This document shows positions 20,530-21,489 of a stretch of DNA of 21,489 nucleotides, one piece after another. The DNA is from BS750m-G62 sp964577175. GTDB taxonomy: Bacteria; Planctomycetota; Phycisphaerae; FEN-1346. Positions within the stretch are counted from its first letter, which is position 1. Every line of letters begins with the position of its first letter. The notes below the pieces were generated by a model that did no database searches, had not been told where the DNA came from, and saw only the letters and a list, made by a program, of their open reading frames with translations. A program made the translations under genes and the position numbers. The stretch covers positions 1-21,489 of the forward strand of contig CAZNYC010000067.1 in NCBI GenBank assembly GCA_964577175.1, given 5' to 3'.

Positions 20530-21489
20530 CTACTTCTCCTGATAGAAGTGCGGCTGGACCCAGACTTCCACGTTCCGCACGAGCGACCCCGCCGTGTGCC
20601 GCCACTCGACCTCCACCTCTTCGGTGGCATCCGGCTCGATCTTCTGCGACGCACGGTGCCGGGCGGCGCCGACGATCTCCCCCTTCTCGTCCAGCAGCAG
20701 GGCCATCATCAGGATGTCCTTGACCGGCACCTTGCCGTGGTTCGTGACCATGGCACGGATCAGGCCGGTCGGGTCCACGGAATTCGGATCGGCAACGGGG
20801 ACGGGATTGCGGGCCTCCAGGGGCGGGAGGTCGCGCGGCACGCCGACGGGGCTCCTGTCGTACGTCTGGAGCATCCAGTACTTGGCCCGCACGCCCTGCT
20901 CGTGCTTGCACTCGGCCACGACGGGGGCCGTGTGTTTGGGCGGCAGGTTGAGGATGACGGCCGTGGCGTCGCCCACCTTCTCGCCGTCCTCCGAGAGCCA
21001 GAGCCCCACTTCGATCAGGATCGTGGGAATCATCTCCTCGGTGTTGTTCGTCACGTGGCCGACGGCGTAGGTGATCGTCTCGTTGCCGTAGCCTCGGAGA
21101 ATCCGCTTGATGTCGGCCGTGAGGGGAGCCGTCGGGGGCTGCCAGGCCTGGCCCGCGTCGACGGCGGTGGGCATCGTGCCCCCCGCACCGGTCCCGCTTC
21201 CGCTTGCAACGGTATTCCCGCCCCCGCCCCGGGCCGCGGCCGCCTCGGACGCACCGCCGCCTTCGCCGGCCGGTCCACCGTAATCCCGGAAGACCACCAC
21301 GAGCCCGACGATGACGGCCCCGAGGGCGACGGTCAGGAGGCCGGCCCAGACGACGGCGAGATTCCGGCTCTGCACACCCGCGTGGGAGACGATCGGCGTA
21401 CGCCGGTCGCCGGACGACCGGTTGGACGACCGGCCGGACGACCCGCCGGACGAGCGGTTGGATGACCGGTTGGACGACCGGCCGGACGA
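20530..21489 (-). CDS. Membrane-anchored protein with two FxLYD-like domains and SSxR repeat region, 5' end outside window
   Basis: The frame is open from the stop at 20530 to the window edge. Reading from the edge, about 26 residues are a Ser-Ser-(Gly/Asn)-Arg repeat, followed by DRRTPIVSHAGVQSRN and a transmembrane helix (LAVVWAGLLTVALGAVIVGLVVVF). A Gly/Ala/Ser-rich linker comes next. Then there are two beta-rich segments: ITYAVGHVTNNTEEMIPTIL with LSEDGEKVGDATAVILNLPP, and TGLIRAMVTNHGKVPVKDIL with LDEKGEIVGAARHRASQKI. Both resemble FxLYD-type domains, found in extracytoplasmic proteins of unknown role. A GTG at 21375 could start a shorter protein, but it has no ribosome-binding site and the upstream frame is uninterrupted and repetitive, so the real start is probably beyond the window. 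The order suggests a cytoplasmic Ser/Arg-rich tail, one membrane pass and an outer beta domain. Confidence 0.72.
   Translation of the reverse strand, partial: SSGRSSNRSSNRSSGGSSGRSSNRSSGDRRTPIVSHAGVQSRNLAVVWAGLLTVALGAVIVGLVVVFRDYGGPAGEGGGASEAAAARGGGGNTVASGSGTGAGGTMPTAVDAGQAWQPPTAPLTADIKRILRGYGNETITYAVGHVTNNTEEMIPTILIEVGLWLSEDGEKVGDATAVILNLPPKHTAPVVAECKHEQGVRAKYWMLQTYDRSPVGVPRDLPPLEARNPVPVADPNSVDPTGLIRAMVTNHGKVPVKDILMMALLLDEKGEIVGAARHRASQKIEPDATEEVEVEWRHTAGSLVRNVEVWVQPHFYQEK
21411..21489. repeat. 12-bp tandem repeat (minisatellite) in coding sequence
   Basis: About 6.6 units of a 12-bp sequence such as TGGACGACCGGC or CGGACGACCGGT, running to the window edge. On the minus strand each unit encodes Ser-Ser-Gly/Asn-Arg (one Gly instead of Arg). 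The multiple-of-three length keeps the frame whatever the copy number. Confidence 0.85.

Overview
This is a GC-rich scaffold fragment from a bacterial genome, most likely a metagenome-assembled member of the Planctomycetota, perhaps near the Phycisphaerae. The evidence is a pseudopilin with the H-X9-DG motif, a PEP-CTERM-anchored protein, an LpxB gene implying an outer membrane, several groEL copies, and intergenic DNA packed with palindromes. A run of exactly 100 Ns at 2074-2173 shows it is an assembled draft. Taxonomy is inference; no rRNA or tRNA gene was seen.

Layout. 1-1040: 3' part of a TrpB2-type tryptophan synthase beta gene. 1412-1687: a small cysteine-bearing hypothetical gene. 1993-2252 (minus): a PEP-CTERM protein broken by the assembly gap. 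2637-2775 (minus): C-terminal remnant of an F5/8 type C domain protein. 2936-4827 (minus): a translationally coupled pair, a membrane-anchored HEAT-repeat protein followed by a type II secretion-like pseudopilin. 5328-7476 (plus): FmdB-type zinc ribbon, HIT-family nucleotide hydrolase/phosphorylase, and dGTPase-like HD hydrolase. 7830-9215 (minus): multi-spanning membrane protein with an acidic tail. 9320-16176 (minus): a proteostasis block transcribed in the order groEL (GGM tail), groES, groEL (acidic tail), dnaJ, grpE, fmdB-like, yacG. 16698-20330 (plus): PIN-PhoH ATPase, a frameshifted four-helix-bundle (23S IVP-like) gene, a stand-alone tRNA-binding domain, and lpxB. 20530-21489 (minus): a membrane-anchored FxLYD-like protein that runs off the window with a Ser-Ser-X-Arg repeat.

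The chaperone block is the functional centre: two different GroELs share one GroES, followed by DnaJ and GrpE in overlapping frames; dnaK is absent from the window. A strong match to a sigma-54 (-24/-12) promoter lies about 114 bp upstream of the first groEL, and no CIRCE operator was found.

The other striking signal is in the spacers. Nearly all carry hairpin repeats, many exactly 28 bp long with 11-bp arms and a 6-nt loop. The arms differ in sequence but stay base-paired. They occur singly and inside larger foldback units, including one MITE-like 133-bp element. Three ~100-bp families recur as well.
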